Below the pieces are notes generated by a model that saw only the letters and a program-made list of their open reading frames with translations, did not search any database and was not told where the DNA came from. Both the position numbers and the translations under genes were made by a program. From assembly GCA_026545765.1 (NCBI GenBank), contig CM048844.1, positions 74,543,590 through 74,607,589 of the forward strand: a DNA stretch of 64,000 nt, in the 5' to 3' direction. The stretch is from Plantago major (lineage: Eukaryota; Streptophyta; Magnoliopsida; Lamiales; Plantaginaceae). Shown piece by piece: positions 49,295-60,785 of this stretch (the stretch's first letter is position 1; each line of letters starts with the position of its first letter).

Positions 49295-50233
49295 TGAAAG
49301 TGCAATTTATATTGCACTTGTTTTGTTAATTCGACCTTTCTTCGTTTATTAACCGGTTTGACAATTGTAGTTGTTTTTCCATGGATATTTTGTAGAAAAG
49401 AACAAGTTGTGCTGCAACTCAAGTTGGTGGACTGGACTTTGCTAAGAATGGGCCTTAAGAAATATATCTAGAAGATCTGGAAAATTGCCAGAAAACAAAC
49501 GTGAAAAGATATTCAGGTTTGTTGGAAGATGGCGCTTGGAGGAAAGAAAATGAAGGATTTTGATTTGCTTTGGACACAAGGAATGCAATCTAAGAAAGAA
49601 GGAAAGAGTTTGGCAAGTTATGGGCACTTTGGAAGTAAGAAGGAAATAAAGATTTTGTGAAGATCAAAATAAGGGAATATTCCTACGCGATTGAGCATGA
49701 AGCGGTAGTTCTATTCTTCTTGTTACGGTTGATTAGTTTGCCTAGTTCCCGACTTGCACCTATATATACAAGAAGAAAGCAGCTTGCAAGATGACGCCTT
49801 TGATCATCATTGATTCATATTATTTAGATTAGGGCTTCTTGCTTTACTAGACATTGATATCGATTTCCCTTGTGAGTGATTTCTAAAGATTGAAATTTAA
49901 TCTAGAGTCTTCGAACTAGAATAGGTTTTGCTTATGCATTTCAGGTCTAGTTTTCTGTAAGTTTAAACAATCGTCTGTGATTGATTTAAACTTCGTTTCT
50001 ATAATTCTACTTTTACTGATAGTGGAAATTTAGTCTACGGCACGGTCAGTATATTTTATATATACTGGCAAGAATTTATGTCTGGTTGTCAGTTTATCAG
50101 TCCGCTGCTCTCTGTTCTTATCTGTCTAATGCTATCAACCATTGTTGAAGACATTGTTGACTCAACATCATATATAGTCAACATCGTTTGAAACTTGTCC
50201 AGAGTACCAATCCCGGTCCAACAATTTTAACAC
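49295..50233 (+). repeat. 3' LTR of the Sirevirus-like element
   Basis: TGAAAGTGCAATTTATATTGC to TTTTAACA, 939 bases, preceded by the polypurine tract. The first ~25 bases contain GTGCAATTTATATTGCAC, an inverted pair also present in the copy at 23729. Confidence 0.9.
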
Positions 50234-51300
50234 ACAAATCACTTTTAAATTGTATCTCAAGAATATTTTATCCGGCTATAAGAAAAATTAAATGGGGTGA
50301 ATTTCATCCAGTACCCTTATTAGAGTTTCTAATTACATTTGGGTACCAGTTAGTTCAACAATAACATATACGGCCATTTTTTCGTTGATCAAATGATTGA
50401 TACCAAACATGGCCTTATATTGTCAATTTGAAAAGGTATCCTTCATTTCTTTCTAATTCAATTTAAATCATTTATCTTTCAACATTTTTTGTTGAGTACC
50501 TAATATATTGATTAATACCAAGAATTAAAACTTCCATGGGCCTTGTATAATTTCAATATTATAATTACAATTTTCGAAAATGTTTATGGACTTAATTGCA
50601 AAATCAGAAACAAGTTTCGGGCCAAATTGAATGCAACAAAAAGTTGTTAGAATTAAAAAATATATATTAAAAGCTCCACCGAGCAATTGGAGTTGATATG
50701 ACTACACTCAATGACTCGATTTGGGGCATTATGACTCAAATTGGAGCTCTGAACAGCTCCAATTTGAGTTGTACACAACTCTGATGTAAGCGACTCAAAT
50801 GCAATTGACTGCCTCTCCGGTGGCAAGCGACTCAGTGAGCTTTTCGTCCCGTTAACTTTTTCTTCTTCTTTTTTTTAAATTACTTTGTTTTTAAAAATAT
50901 TTTGTTTATTAGTTTGTTGAATATTTTATGTTGTAAATATAATTTGTTGTTGGTGTAAATCTTTAATGTGTTATAAGTTGGGGTCAAATTTGCAATAAAA
51001 ACTTATAAAGTGTTGTGTTTGGCCAAATTAAAAAATGTTTGACTTTTGAACTTATATGTAATTGAATTATTCTAATTATTCTTTTTCGTTATTATTAAAC
51101 TAACTAGTGCTTGGATAAGAAGTGACTATCTAATAGGGGTGGGTACGTAATTGTCCCAATTAAATGAGTAGCCTGATTACGAAGGATAACCAAATCTCGT
51201 TCACCAATTAAGTAAACAATGAATTAAGTACTAGTACCGAAAACAAAATACACGTGAGGAAAACGCGATAAAGCTAACAATTCCTGAAGATATCGCTTTT
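50234..51300. other. AT-rich upstream region of TMN copy B with hairpin sequence
   Basis: No gene. At about 50732-50765 CTCAAATTGGAGCT and AGCTCCAATTTGAG form an exact 14-base inverted repeat around 6 bases. The surroundings (50690-50850) repeat GACTCAA and GGAGCT words. Confidence 0.5.
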
Positions 51301-51443
51301 TTATCTGGCTATAAGAAGCACGTTTTTAGTTAGTCTGTTTGTTTGTTTGTTTGTTTTCTTCCTTGCTAATCCATTGTCTTCCATTTCTTGTTTCAGTTTG
51401 GTCAATTTGTTTGCAGAAGAAGAATCCAGAATCCATTCCCAGT

Positions 51444-51476
<33 letters not shown>

Positions 51477-51477
51477 T
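51444..51477 (+). repeat. (GA)n tract in the leader of TMN copy B
   Basis: AG repeats run right up to the ATG, broken by a single GG. GA-rich leaders are common in plant genes and can bind BBR/BPC factors. Confidence 0.9.
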
Positions 51478-54400
51478 ATGGGTCGCCGATTCTCGGGTCG
51501 GGTTGCCGCCATTGCCGTGTTGTTATTGCTGGTGATCTCATCAGCCAATTCCTTCTACCTTCCTGGTGTTGCACCTCGGGATTTTCAAACGGTCTGTCTC
51601 TAAGATCTAGGGTTTTTGCGTTGTGTTAATTTCTGCTTATCGTTGATTTCTGATGGAAATGAATGCCTCTCATACTGCTGTTCTAGTTTAATTTTGTGTT
51701 TCTTCTAAGTTGATGCCTATCGAATTTTGTGCTTATCGTTAATTTTGTGTTTCTTCTAACTTGATTCCTAATGTGTGCTTATCGTTGATTCCTATCAGAA
51801 TCTTTAAATTTACTACTAATATTCATATTCTTATCGACTGCTTCTTTTCTTTTATGTACGATCTTCTTTGTGATAATTCATGCCAATAATCTACTTGATA
51901 GCTATCAAAATCATGTTTTACATGATCACTCACTGCAATCTTTGAGCGATCTGTACAACTGGCATCTATTAAGGCTAAATTGATTCATTTCTTAGGACTT
52001 GTCATTCCTAGGTGTTCTGATCCACCCCAATCTTTCATTGCAGCTCGTACAGTTTTTTTGTGTAGCATTCATTTGTGCTTATCGTTGATTCCTTATGGAA
52101 ATGCTTCCCATACTGCTGTTTCTAGTTTAATTTTGTGTTTCTTCCAAGTTCTGTTAATTTTGTGCTATCTACTCGTTTTAGAATGTAAAATTTACTACTG
52201 ATATTCAATTTGTTATCGACTGCTTCTTTTCTTTTATGTACAATCTTCGTTGTGATAATTCATGCCAATAATCCACTTGATAAGTATCAAAATCATGTTT
52301 TCCATGACCACTCACTGCATTTCTTAGCACTTGTGTTCTGATCAAGGCTGATCTTTCATTGTAGCTGGTCCAGTGTTTTTTTTCTTTTTCTTTTATCTTC
52401 ATCTGCATGAAGCGTTTTCGTTCAGTTTTGTCATAAGATGCTCATCTTCAATTCCGCATAAAGCAATGGCAAAGCACAAAATCAAGATGGATGCCCGTAA
52501 TTTATATACCAAACCATCCTGCAGATGTCATCATATGGGAATTAAACTAGTGTTTTTACCTTTCTCTAAAACACAGTGGCTGACATAGTTTTTTTTTAAC
52601 TATATTAGAATGTTTATGGATGTTACTCGATTGAAACGGATACTAATTGTTGAAGGCTTGAAAGGGAAAACTCTACTTGATAAGATATGTGCCTGATTGA
52701 CATTTGCTCCCGTTTATCAGTGTGTATATTTTAGTTTGTCTGAATTCATTTTCGATTACATGCATTACTCTTTGGCATCATGAACTGGTATCCTGAAAAA
52801 AATTATTTGGCTGCTTCTTTTTCTTTCTGTTTGATGTATTGTCTCTTTGAAATCAAAATCTTTTCAACATCATATCCTATCTGTAATGGTTTTGCACTCT
52901 CATTGTTATCATTTGCATTTTTTGTGCTATGAAGTTCAGTTTAACCTGTTCTACTTTCCTACTCCAGGTTGCTTTTTCCCACCTATGAATGGTTAGGATA
53001 ATATTTTGTGATATGTGATACTTGCCTTGGCTTTCTTAACAGGGGGATGAACTTCAAGTCAAAGTGAACAAACTGTCTTCAACTAAGACGCAGCTTCCAT
53101 ATGACTTCTACTACTTGAAATACTGCAAACCAAAGAAAATCAGAAATGTAGCTGAGAACTTGGGAGAGGTTCTTCGAGGAGACCGTATAGAGAACTCAGT
53201 TTATACTGTAAGAAAAGGCAACTGTGGCTACTTTCAGGCTCTTAGAGCTCGTGTATTCATACAAAAAATATACTCCCTCCGTCCCAGTTTCAATTACCCG
53301 TGGTGTCGGACACAAGTTTTAAGAAAAAAGTGAATAAAGTAGGATAGATGGTAATAAAGTAGGAAATAGATTGAATAAAGTAGGAGAAATAGTCAATAAA
53401 GTAGGAGAGAGATTTTCCATTAAAGGAATGGGTAATTGAATTTGGGACGGACCAAAACGGAATACGGGTTAATGAAACTGGGACGGAGGGAGTATATTAT
53501 ATTGAACATCTTTACTAATTTTGGTTGATCTGGTGTGATGATGTTAGTTTCATATGAGGAGCGAGCAGTCTTGTACAGTTGCATGCAAAATTAAACTTGA
53601 TGATCACTCGGCAAAGGATTTCAAGGAAAAAATTGACGATGAGTACAGAATCAACATGTAAGAAAGTCATGTGTTGCCTCGATTTTGTGGTGTTTCTTTT
53701 TGACATAAATGTATTTCTGACGTTTAACTGATCTTATTCTTGCACTATCATGTTGTCTGAACCATAGATACGCTGATGGTTGGTCAAATGATTTATCTCA
53801 CAAGTCCATACCTGAAATATTGCAGGATCCTGGATAATCTTCCGGTCGCTGTACTTAGGCAAAGACGTGATGGAGTTCCATCAACAACTTATGAGCATGG
53901 TTTCCGTGTGGGCTTCAAGGGGACTTATGCGGGGGTTAGTATTTTTTGTTTTTCATCTCCTAAAAATCACTATTTTTGTGATCGATCTAATGTATTCATT
54001 CTCAGAGTAAAGAGGGGAAATATTTCATTCATAACCATTTGAGCTTCAGAGTGATGTATCATAAAGACCTTGAAGCGGATTCTGCTCGTATTGTTGGGTT
54101 TGAAGTTTCTCCTAACAGGTGTGCTGCTTTCTGTGGTTAAATGAAACTATTTCACTTGCATTTGAATCCCAAGTTTTTCATTTCTGTGGTAACTATGATC
54201 AGGATTCAGGAAGAACCTTCCCCATACAAGTTAAATTACATATAACAAAGTAGTGTTATGTGTCATTTCACAAAGTTTATTCTGTTCTTCTCTTATTGTG
54301 GATATTTTCCTGCCAGCATTAATCATGAGTACAAAGAGTGGGATGAGAAGAGCCCTAAGGTGGATACCTGCAACAGAATACTAAGAATATGATTCAGGGA

Positions 54401-55701
54401 GTACTGTTCCACAGGAAGTTGAAAAGGACAAGGAGGTTGTCTTTACGTTTGATGTTACATTCAAGGTATGTATTTTGAAACCTAGGTTTGATTTTTTTTA
54501 CTGATATAATTCCTTCTCCAAGCTAATTTATTTCAACTTGTAGGAAAGTGAAATTAAGTGGGCATCACGGTGGGACACTTACCTCCTGATGAACGATGAT
54601 CAGATTCATTGGTTTTCAATCATCAATTCTTTGATGATCGTTCTATTTCTCTCGGGCATGGTTGCAATGATAATGATGAGGACACTCTACAGAGATATTG
54701 CTAACTACAATCAATTGGAAACCCAAGATGAAGCTCAAGAAGAAACTGGATGGAAACTTGTACATGGAGATGTTTTTAGGGCACCTATTAATTCTGGATT
54801 GTTGTGTGTTTATCTGGGAACTGGTGTTCAGATCTTTGCAATGACACTTGTCACAATGATCTTCGCTTTGCTAGGTTTCCTGTCACCTTCTAATCGTGGG
54901 GGTCTTATGACTGCCATGGTTCTGTTATGGGTTTTTATGGGACTGTTTGGCGGCTATTCATCTGCGCGCATGTACAAAATGTTCAAGGGGACAGAATGGA
55001 AGAGGAATACCTTGAAAACTGCATTTATGTTTCCAGGCATTCTCTTTGCAGTATTTTTTGTGCTGAATGCTCTCATCTGGGGGGAGAAATCATCTGGTGC
55101 TGTACCCTTCGGAACTATGTTTGCTCTTGTCTGCTTATGGTTTGGAATATCAGTACCCTTGGTCTTTGTTGGTAGTTATCTGGGATTCAAGAAAGCTCCC
55201 GTCGAAGATCCAGTGAAAACAAATAAGATCCCTAGACAAGTTCCTGAACAGGCGTGGTACATGAAGCCAATCTTTTCAATACTGATTGGGGGCATTCTTC
55301 CATTTGGTGCTGTTTTCATTGAGCTGTTCTTTATATTGACTTCCATCTGGCTGAACCAGTTCTATTACATATTTGGTTTCCTCTTCATTGTGTTTGTGAT
55401 CTTGATAATCACATGTGCTGAGATAACAATCGTGCTCTGCTACTTCCAGTTGTGCAGTGAAGACTATCACTGGTGGTGGAGAGCTTATCTCACTGCTGGT
55501 TCATCTGCTCTATATCTCTTCTTATACTCGACTTTCTACTTCTTCACCAAGTTGGAGATTACGAAGCTTGTTTCAGGAATTTTGTACTTTGGCTATATGT
55601 TGATTGCATCATATGCTTTCTTTGTCTTGACGGGAACAATGGGCTTCTATGCATGTTTCTGGTTTGTTCGGAAGATCTATTCCTCAGTCAAGATCGATTG
55701 A
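51478..55701 (+). CDS. TMN: Transmembrane 9 superfamily (TMN/EMP70) protein, copy B, two 1-bp deletions
   Basis: Second copy of the gene at 25584-28918, in opposite orientation. Exons: 51478-51591, 53043-53207, 53548-53657, 53826-53934, 54006-54118, 54317-54465, 54544-55701. All introns are GT..AG. Exon sizes equal those of copy A except exon 6, which is 149 instead of 151: one C is missing at about 54374 (AACAG for AACCAG) and one G at about 54397 (AGGGAG for AGGGGAG). Translation would stop at TGA 54390-54392, before all membrane segments. Exon 7 alone is fully open and differs from copy A by a few bases, including Ser to Ala, Ile to Thr and Leu to Phe changes; it keeps KIYSSVKID. First exons differ at about a third of positions but both encode signal peptides. 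A Stowaway MITE sits in intron 2. Recent pseudogene or a sequencing artefact. Confidence 0.93.
53273..53492. mobile_element. Stowaway-type MITE in intron 2 of TMN copy B
   Basis: CTCCCTCCGTCCCAGTTTCA at the left and TGAAACTGGGACGGAGGGAG at the right are perfect inverted copies, flanked by TA (53271-53272, 53493-53494). 220 bases. Copy A has no insertion at the matching place (near 27790-27800). Confidence 0.95.
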
Positions 55702-56390
55702 TGTAAGAATGAAATGGATGTAGGCCATCTATCTCATAGAGCTCCATGAGAACATCCTGCATCGTGCACATTACGGATGACAAGTCAGAATGCATAGACA
55801 TTTAAGCCGGACAAATACAGCATCTGTGTAATTCCTTACCTGCCTGCAAATTGCAATATCTCAGTTTTAGTTATATGCTAAGAGCATGGGGCTTGCCTTG
55901 TACTTCTGTGTTTGTTATAGAAATTGTTTTTCTGTCGAACTGTAAGAATTAGAAAAACTCCTAACGTTAAATTTTGAAGAATTAGCTTGCTAGATTCTGT
56001 TCGTGAAGTAATTCATCTTTTCTTTTTGGATATTGTTAAACCCATTTATCATGGGAGTGAACCTCCAAATAGGCTTCCCTCTTAGCTTCCCTCTTAGAGA
56101 GACCTAAGAGACCAACTTATAAGTACAAACCAACCCCAATACAAAAGGTAGCTTTTAAAACCATTCCACCAAACTTGAAGCTAGGCACTAGGTCTCAAAC
56201 TGGGTCATATGAAGTTTAAAAGAAAAAATCCCAAACATTATGCCAAGGTTAGAAATGAAAACACACAAATCTCTTTACAAATTCACGATCATCTCGCTCG
56301 AATCAGCTCAAAATAACATCATGTAAGAAAAATCGATTTCAGCCTACTTTCTATTCCCTCACTCCTATAGAATCTTACTCATAAAATAGA
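55702..56390. other. 3' flank of TMN copy B and intergenic sequence
   Basis: To about 56020 homologous to the flank of copy A. Beyond that nothing recognised. Confidence 0.6.
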
Positions 56391-56394
56391 AGCT

Positions 56395-56780
56395 TACGTT
56401 TATCGTTTTAGCGTCCATACATTACCAAAAAGAAAGCTACACGAATAATAATAAACAATCTAAACTTTACATTCAAATTACACCTATTGACACTAAAAGT
56501 ACACTTTTTTCCACCCTTTCTATATTCTATCATTACTTTAAATTTTCGCATAAAACTGCGCGCTAACCTTAATGCATGAAGTTCTCCGGGATGGAGGGAG
56601 TATACATTTGTCATTTTTAGTTATTCAACAGAACTTTATACATTACTAAAGTGTGAAGATACATCACAACCAACAAATAATACACTTTCCTACCATTTTT
56701 TAAAAATCTTTTATCATTACTTCAACTTTTCACGTAAAATTACGCGCCAACCCTAATGTATGAAGTTCCTAAAAAATAGG
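56395..56780. repeat. Two diverged tandem copies of a Stowaway-like sequence
   Basis: The succession ATACATTAC-AAA ... ATCATTACTT-AA-TTTTC-C-TAAAA-T-CGCGC-AACC-TAATG-ATGAAGTTC occurs at 56412-56585 and 56637-56770. The first ends in GGGATGGAGGGAGTA, a Stowaway end; the second lacks it. Confidence 0.5.
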
Positions 56781-56836
56781 AAAGTCAAGGTTTTTTATTG
56801 TTTTTTTTTCCGATCTTTAGGTTTTAGTGGTCTGAC

Positions 56837-57880
56837 TGATGTGTCAAATCGAGTTTTATATTTATTTGTAGCTAAGAGTTAGTATCTCAACACTATGAAA
56901 ACTATAGTGTAGTGAAAGCTAACCCCGAGTGTCAGTCTCTCAAGGACTTAACTAAGCTGAGTTTTGTTTACGAATAATTTATTTATTAGTGAGAAAGCAG
57001 TAAAAAGGGTTTTGTGCTTCGGCATCGAAAATTGACTATTTAAATATAAACAGGCAATTGAGAATAGAACGTACGTAATAAAACTTGGATTATATGAGAA
57101 GGATTATGGAGTGGTGATTTAATCTAATGCTAGATAGCAGGATTCAATAATCTATGCAATTGATGAATAGGCCTATGTTCGTGATTCGTGCAATGACATA
57201 ATGCAACCATATAGCATTGAAAGAGGCGTTAAGTCTCCAATGCTAGATAGGCCTGTTAATGTGATTTGATGATCGATTCAACCTATGGAGCGAAAAACTT
57301 CCCTAGATGATTTTGGGGTTAGGAACACCGAAGATTGATTCAACTAATGGAAAGCTCCTTAGAAGATTTTGGGGTTGGGAATACCAATCATCTATTCACA
57401 TATACAAGATAGTGGAATATATAAAACCTATATCAATTATATGCATAGATTACAAAGAACCCTAGCTAGCATACATATGATTCATCACCACCCCCACAAC
57501 GGGGTGTTTAGCTACTCATAGATTTGGAATTCATAATCATAAGCATAGCATAAAACATGAACGACAATAACGATAGATAAAGACGAAAGTAATTGAGTTG
57601 ATACAATTGTTACCGCAAATGTCACGAAGCCTTACTCGAACTCAATCAATGGAAAAATACCGTATATTGATCCTTGGAATAATAATCCTAAGTTGAATTA
57701 CAAGAGAATGAAATGTACATAAAAATAATAGCTAGAGGGCCTATAAATACAATAAATTTCGTACAGAAGGAGTTTCTTAGTACAAATAGGAGTTGGCAAC
57801 TTAAGTTGAATGATCCGCCAACTTAAGTTGGCGTTTGCCAACGTGTTCGGTTCCGTCCTTGTCGCCATTTTGCGCTCCTG
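56837..57880 (-). repeat. Long LTR-like repeat, second copy (minus strand)
   Basis: Reverse complement matches 11500-12680 in box order, and its end TTTGACACATCA is at 56837. The part from 57785 to 57865 again holds GCCAACTTAAGTTGGC-type words. The outer 5' part is missing where CACTA coding sequence begins. Confidence 0.6.
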
Positions 57881-57886
57881 TCTCGT

Positions 57887-58720
57887 CTACGACATCCGTT
57901 CAAGGCATTGGAACTTCGTCTTCCTTAAAAAAGCATAGTGTTGCACCCATTTTTGCCTCTTCCCGTGGAAATCAAACAAAGCAGCTTCTCCATAATCTTC
58001 TGCACCCTTAACACACACCCCGGAGTTGCTTGTCGCCATGGCCGTGTTACATTCAGTCGTGTGAAACCTAAGGCCATTGACTATATAACCTGGAAATGTG
58101 TAGACCTTTTTGAATGGCCCCTCTGCGAGAGCCTTTAAGTATATGCATGTGACGTTGTTAATAGGATTCCGGACATACTCTCGGAACCAATCTGGAAATT
58201 CTGTAGGAATTTTTGAGTCAAGTAGTTCCTCTGGTGTATCCTCTGTCATCTGAGGATTTTCTTCCAAACAACGCTTTTTGAAAAAACTGCAAACATTGAT
58301 TCGATGATAAGTCTATAATTAAAGGAGAGACTTACGTAGCTATATTAAAATTTAAAGAAAGTGTTGCTCACCTCGCAAATAGTATCATATCTTTGGTCGA
58401 CCTCAACCTGATTCGTGAGGACATAATATTGGTGCTTTCAACTCCTTATCCGTAAGATATTACATCTTAGGCGCAGAGGTCTCACGATACCACGAAGGCA
58501 GATAGGGAAAACTCATCATCCGCTTGAACTTGAATGTATCTGCGTTTGAGCGGCCTTGATGTCTTCGTAGGGCGTGTTCATCAATGTCTCTGACGAAGGT
58601 TGCAGTTTCCTCTCGAAACACCTACAAAGGAACAAAACACAAATTAGTAACGAAACTCGACGAATATAAACCATTACAAGACTTAAGAACAAGTAAAAGA
58701 TGGTAAAAAAAGACAATATG
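57887..58720 (-). pseudogene. CACTA (En/Spm) transposon protein fragment, DUF4218/DUF4216 region
   Basis: The minus-strand frame at 58267-57887 reads FPDWFREYVRNP, CIYLKALAEGP, GYIVNGLRFHT and SGVCVKGAEDYGEAALFDFHG, the junction and start of the region found downstream in plant CACTA transposase-type genes (DUF4216). A GT..AG intron (about 58283-58371) joins it to a second piece near 58700-58375 with PYEDIKAAQTQI and YYVLTNQVEV, the DUF4218 end. Stops in the upstream piece and absence of the transposase core make it a fragment. Confidence 0.72.
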
Positions 58721-58848
58721 AGATGGTGTAAAATCGACTAATCATTGACCGGCCAAGTTTTTAAAAAACTGTTGAGACACACCTATCTCATTATGATTTT
58801 AATAGATTATGTTATGGTTTTAAGTTGTTAGAAAAGTCTTACCTTATA

Positions 58849-59282
58849 CTCCCTCCATCTCGCGAATCTATACCCATTTCTTTTTGGCACTGTTTTTAAG
58901 AAAACCAATTGTTTATTGTTTGTTGTTGGGGAGATGCCAATTATAGCCCGACTCTTTGAAGAATCTAAACTATGCATTATGAGCTAGTTATTCTTCGTAT
59001 ATAATTAGCTATGTACGAAGACAGTTTCTTGGGCGAAGTTCGTATTTTCCTAAAGAATCCCTTTTCAATACTCCCCATATTTCTTCGAAACTATGCAATC
59101 ACTGTTAATGATAAAGAATGAAAAAAAATATAATAGATAAGATATATAATGATAAAGAATGAAAAAAGTCAAAGAGATAGTTAAGTTAGTGGGTGTCCTT
59201 TTTTTGCTATTTTTGTAATGGGAATAGATTCGTGGGACGTCCATAAAAGGAATAAGAGTACATATTCGCGGGACGGAGGGAG
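58849..59282. mobile_element. Stowaway-type MITE
   Basis: CTCCCTCCATCTCGCGAATCT at the left and ATTCGCGGGACGGAGGGAG at the right, with TA at 58847-58848 and 59283-59284. At 434 bases it is about twice the size of the other two Stowaways; the middle (58925-59100) probably contains extra sequence. Confidence 0.85.
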
Positions 59283-59411
59283 TAGCATACTTACTAAAAC
59301 AACTTATTAAGAGACTGACTTTTTTTTTAAATACAATATTACAATTACAATGGCGAATAATTTTGTGGAGTTAGTTTCATTTTCAGCTAGTATATCTTTC
59401 AATGTTTATTT

Positions 59412-59656
59412 TTTGTATATTGGCTGCATATATATTTTTATTAAATCTCATATAAATTTATATAGAAAAATCCGAAAAATATTTTAAACATATATTTAAA
59501 TTCGCCGTGCCAGGACGAATTTATCTAAATCTTTTCGACTTTATCACTTGCATGTTTTCATAAAATTAACAACTATACTATCTACTATAATGGTGCACTT
59601 AAATACAAATATTCGCATATTCTTCTCGAGTTGTTATTTTTTTATTTGATATGGGA
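59412..59656. repeat. Dispersed ~250-bp repeat, inverted relative of 34269-34524
   Basis: See the matching boxes listed for 34269-34524; for example TTGGCTGCATATATA here and TATATATGCAGCCAA there. Confidence 0.75.
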
Positions 59657-60785
59657 TCAAGATAAATTTGATACTTCTATTTTTGACAATAAGCTCCATC
59701 ATATGAGGTTGGAGTAGTTGCACAATATTATTCGGGACATATTTGACTTGGATGCGGGAGGAATACCCTTTATTTGTGATTCCTAAATGGCAGAGATGTT
59801 GATGCGGAAAAATGCAGAGTCAAAGTTTACACTGCACGAGTGGGATAAGTAAGAGTAACCTTGAGCACGTGTTCGTTCTTCACCATCACGTAGATTAGCC
59901 AAGTAATTGCCATCATTGACGAAATGTGGCTAAAGTACCTTGCGAATTAGTAGTAGTATAATACAAGTGAGTAAGTTGATGATGTATATGAGCTTTAATT
60001 ATAATTTAAATCTTTATAGAAATCCCTCACTATTAAAAAGAAAATATGACAACACTATATACTACTACATTATTCCATAATGATTTTTTTATATATTAAA
60101 AAACAAGAAAAATTAAAAATTCTTACTTGATTAATCAACCGTACAATTAGCTAGGAACTCCGATTCAACCACTGGCCAAACTAATTTATAAAGTTTGATT
60201 GGCACAAGTCTACTAAAATGGTTTTTACAATCAAATGTTTACGACCTAAAATGTAAATTTTGAATACTAATAATCATAACAACAATTATCCATTTACAAT
60301 ATTAAACCTACGTATAGACAAATCATTTACTCATTTTATCTCCATCTTCATGCCCGATATTGATTATCTGACATTGATTATCTGTTTGTATTAATAAAGA
60401 AAATTCAATTTAATTTGTCGTATTTTTTTCTGATTTATTTTTTTACGTTTCAATTGGTGTTTCTCCAAATGAGGAAGATGGTCCAAGAATAAAAGAAGTA
60501 GAAAAATACTAAATAATATACTTATTCAAGTCATAGTTATCATGAGAATAAGTTTTAGTGTACATCTCCTACAAAATTAAAACATTTCGATATAATAGAT
60601 AAATGTTGATAAAGTGGATTATATACTCTAAGGACAATACTAAGCTAATCCAAGCTTACAAGAATTAAACTCATACATTATTATATAATTTAACATGAAC
60701 GAACGTTTAAAGTTGTGTTAATTTGTATTCTATGGGTGAACTTTGATTTAAGGGATTTGCACTTTGCATTTTGAAAATATTGTAT
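59657..60785. other. AT-rich intergenic sequence
   Basis: No gene or clear repeat recognised. Confidence 0.45.

Larger units (their letters stand above)
44600..50233 (+). mobile_element. Sirevirus-like copia retrotransposon, internally deleted
   Basis: LTRs in direct orientation at 44600-45430 (5' end lost) and 49295-50233, visibly similar at about nineteen bases in twenty. Between them are a primer-binding site, gag with zinc knuckle, a short RT tail, RNase H, and a 1.5-kb region before the polypurine tract. Protease, integrase and most of RT are absent, so the copy is about 5.6 kb. The long stretch between RNase H and the 3' LTR, where Sireviruses carry an env-like frame, plus RT wording (DADWAG-like DSDWAG, KHIDIRHYFLRD) supports the Sirevirus side. 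Confidence 0.85.
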
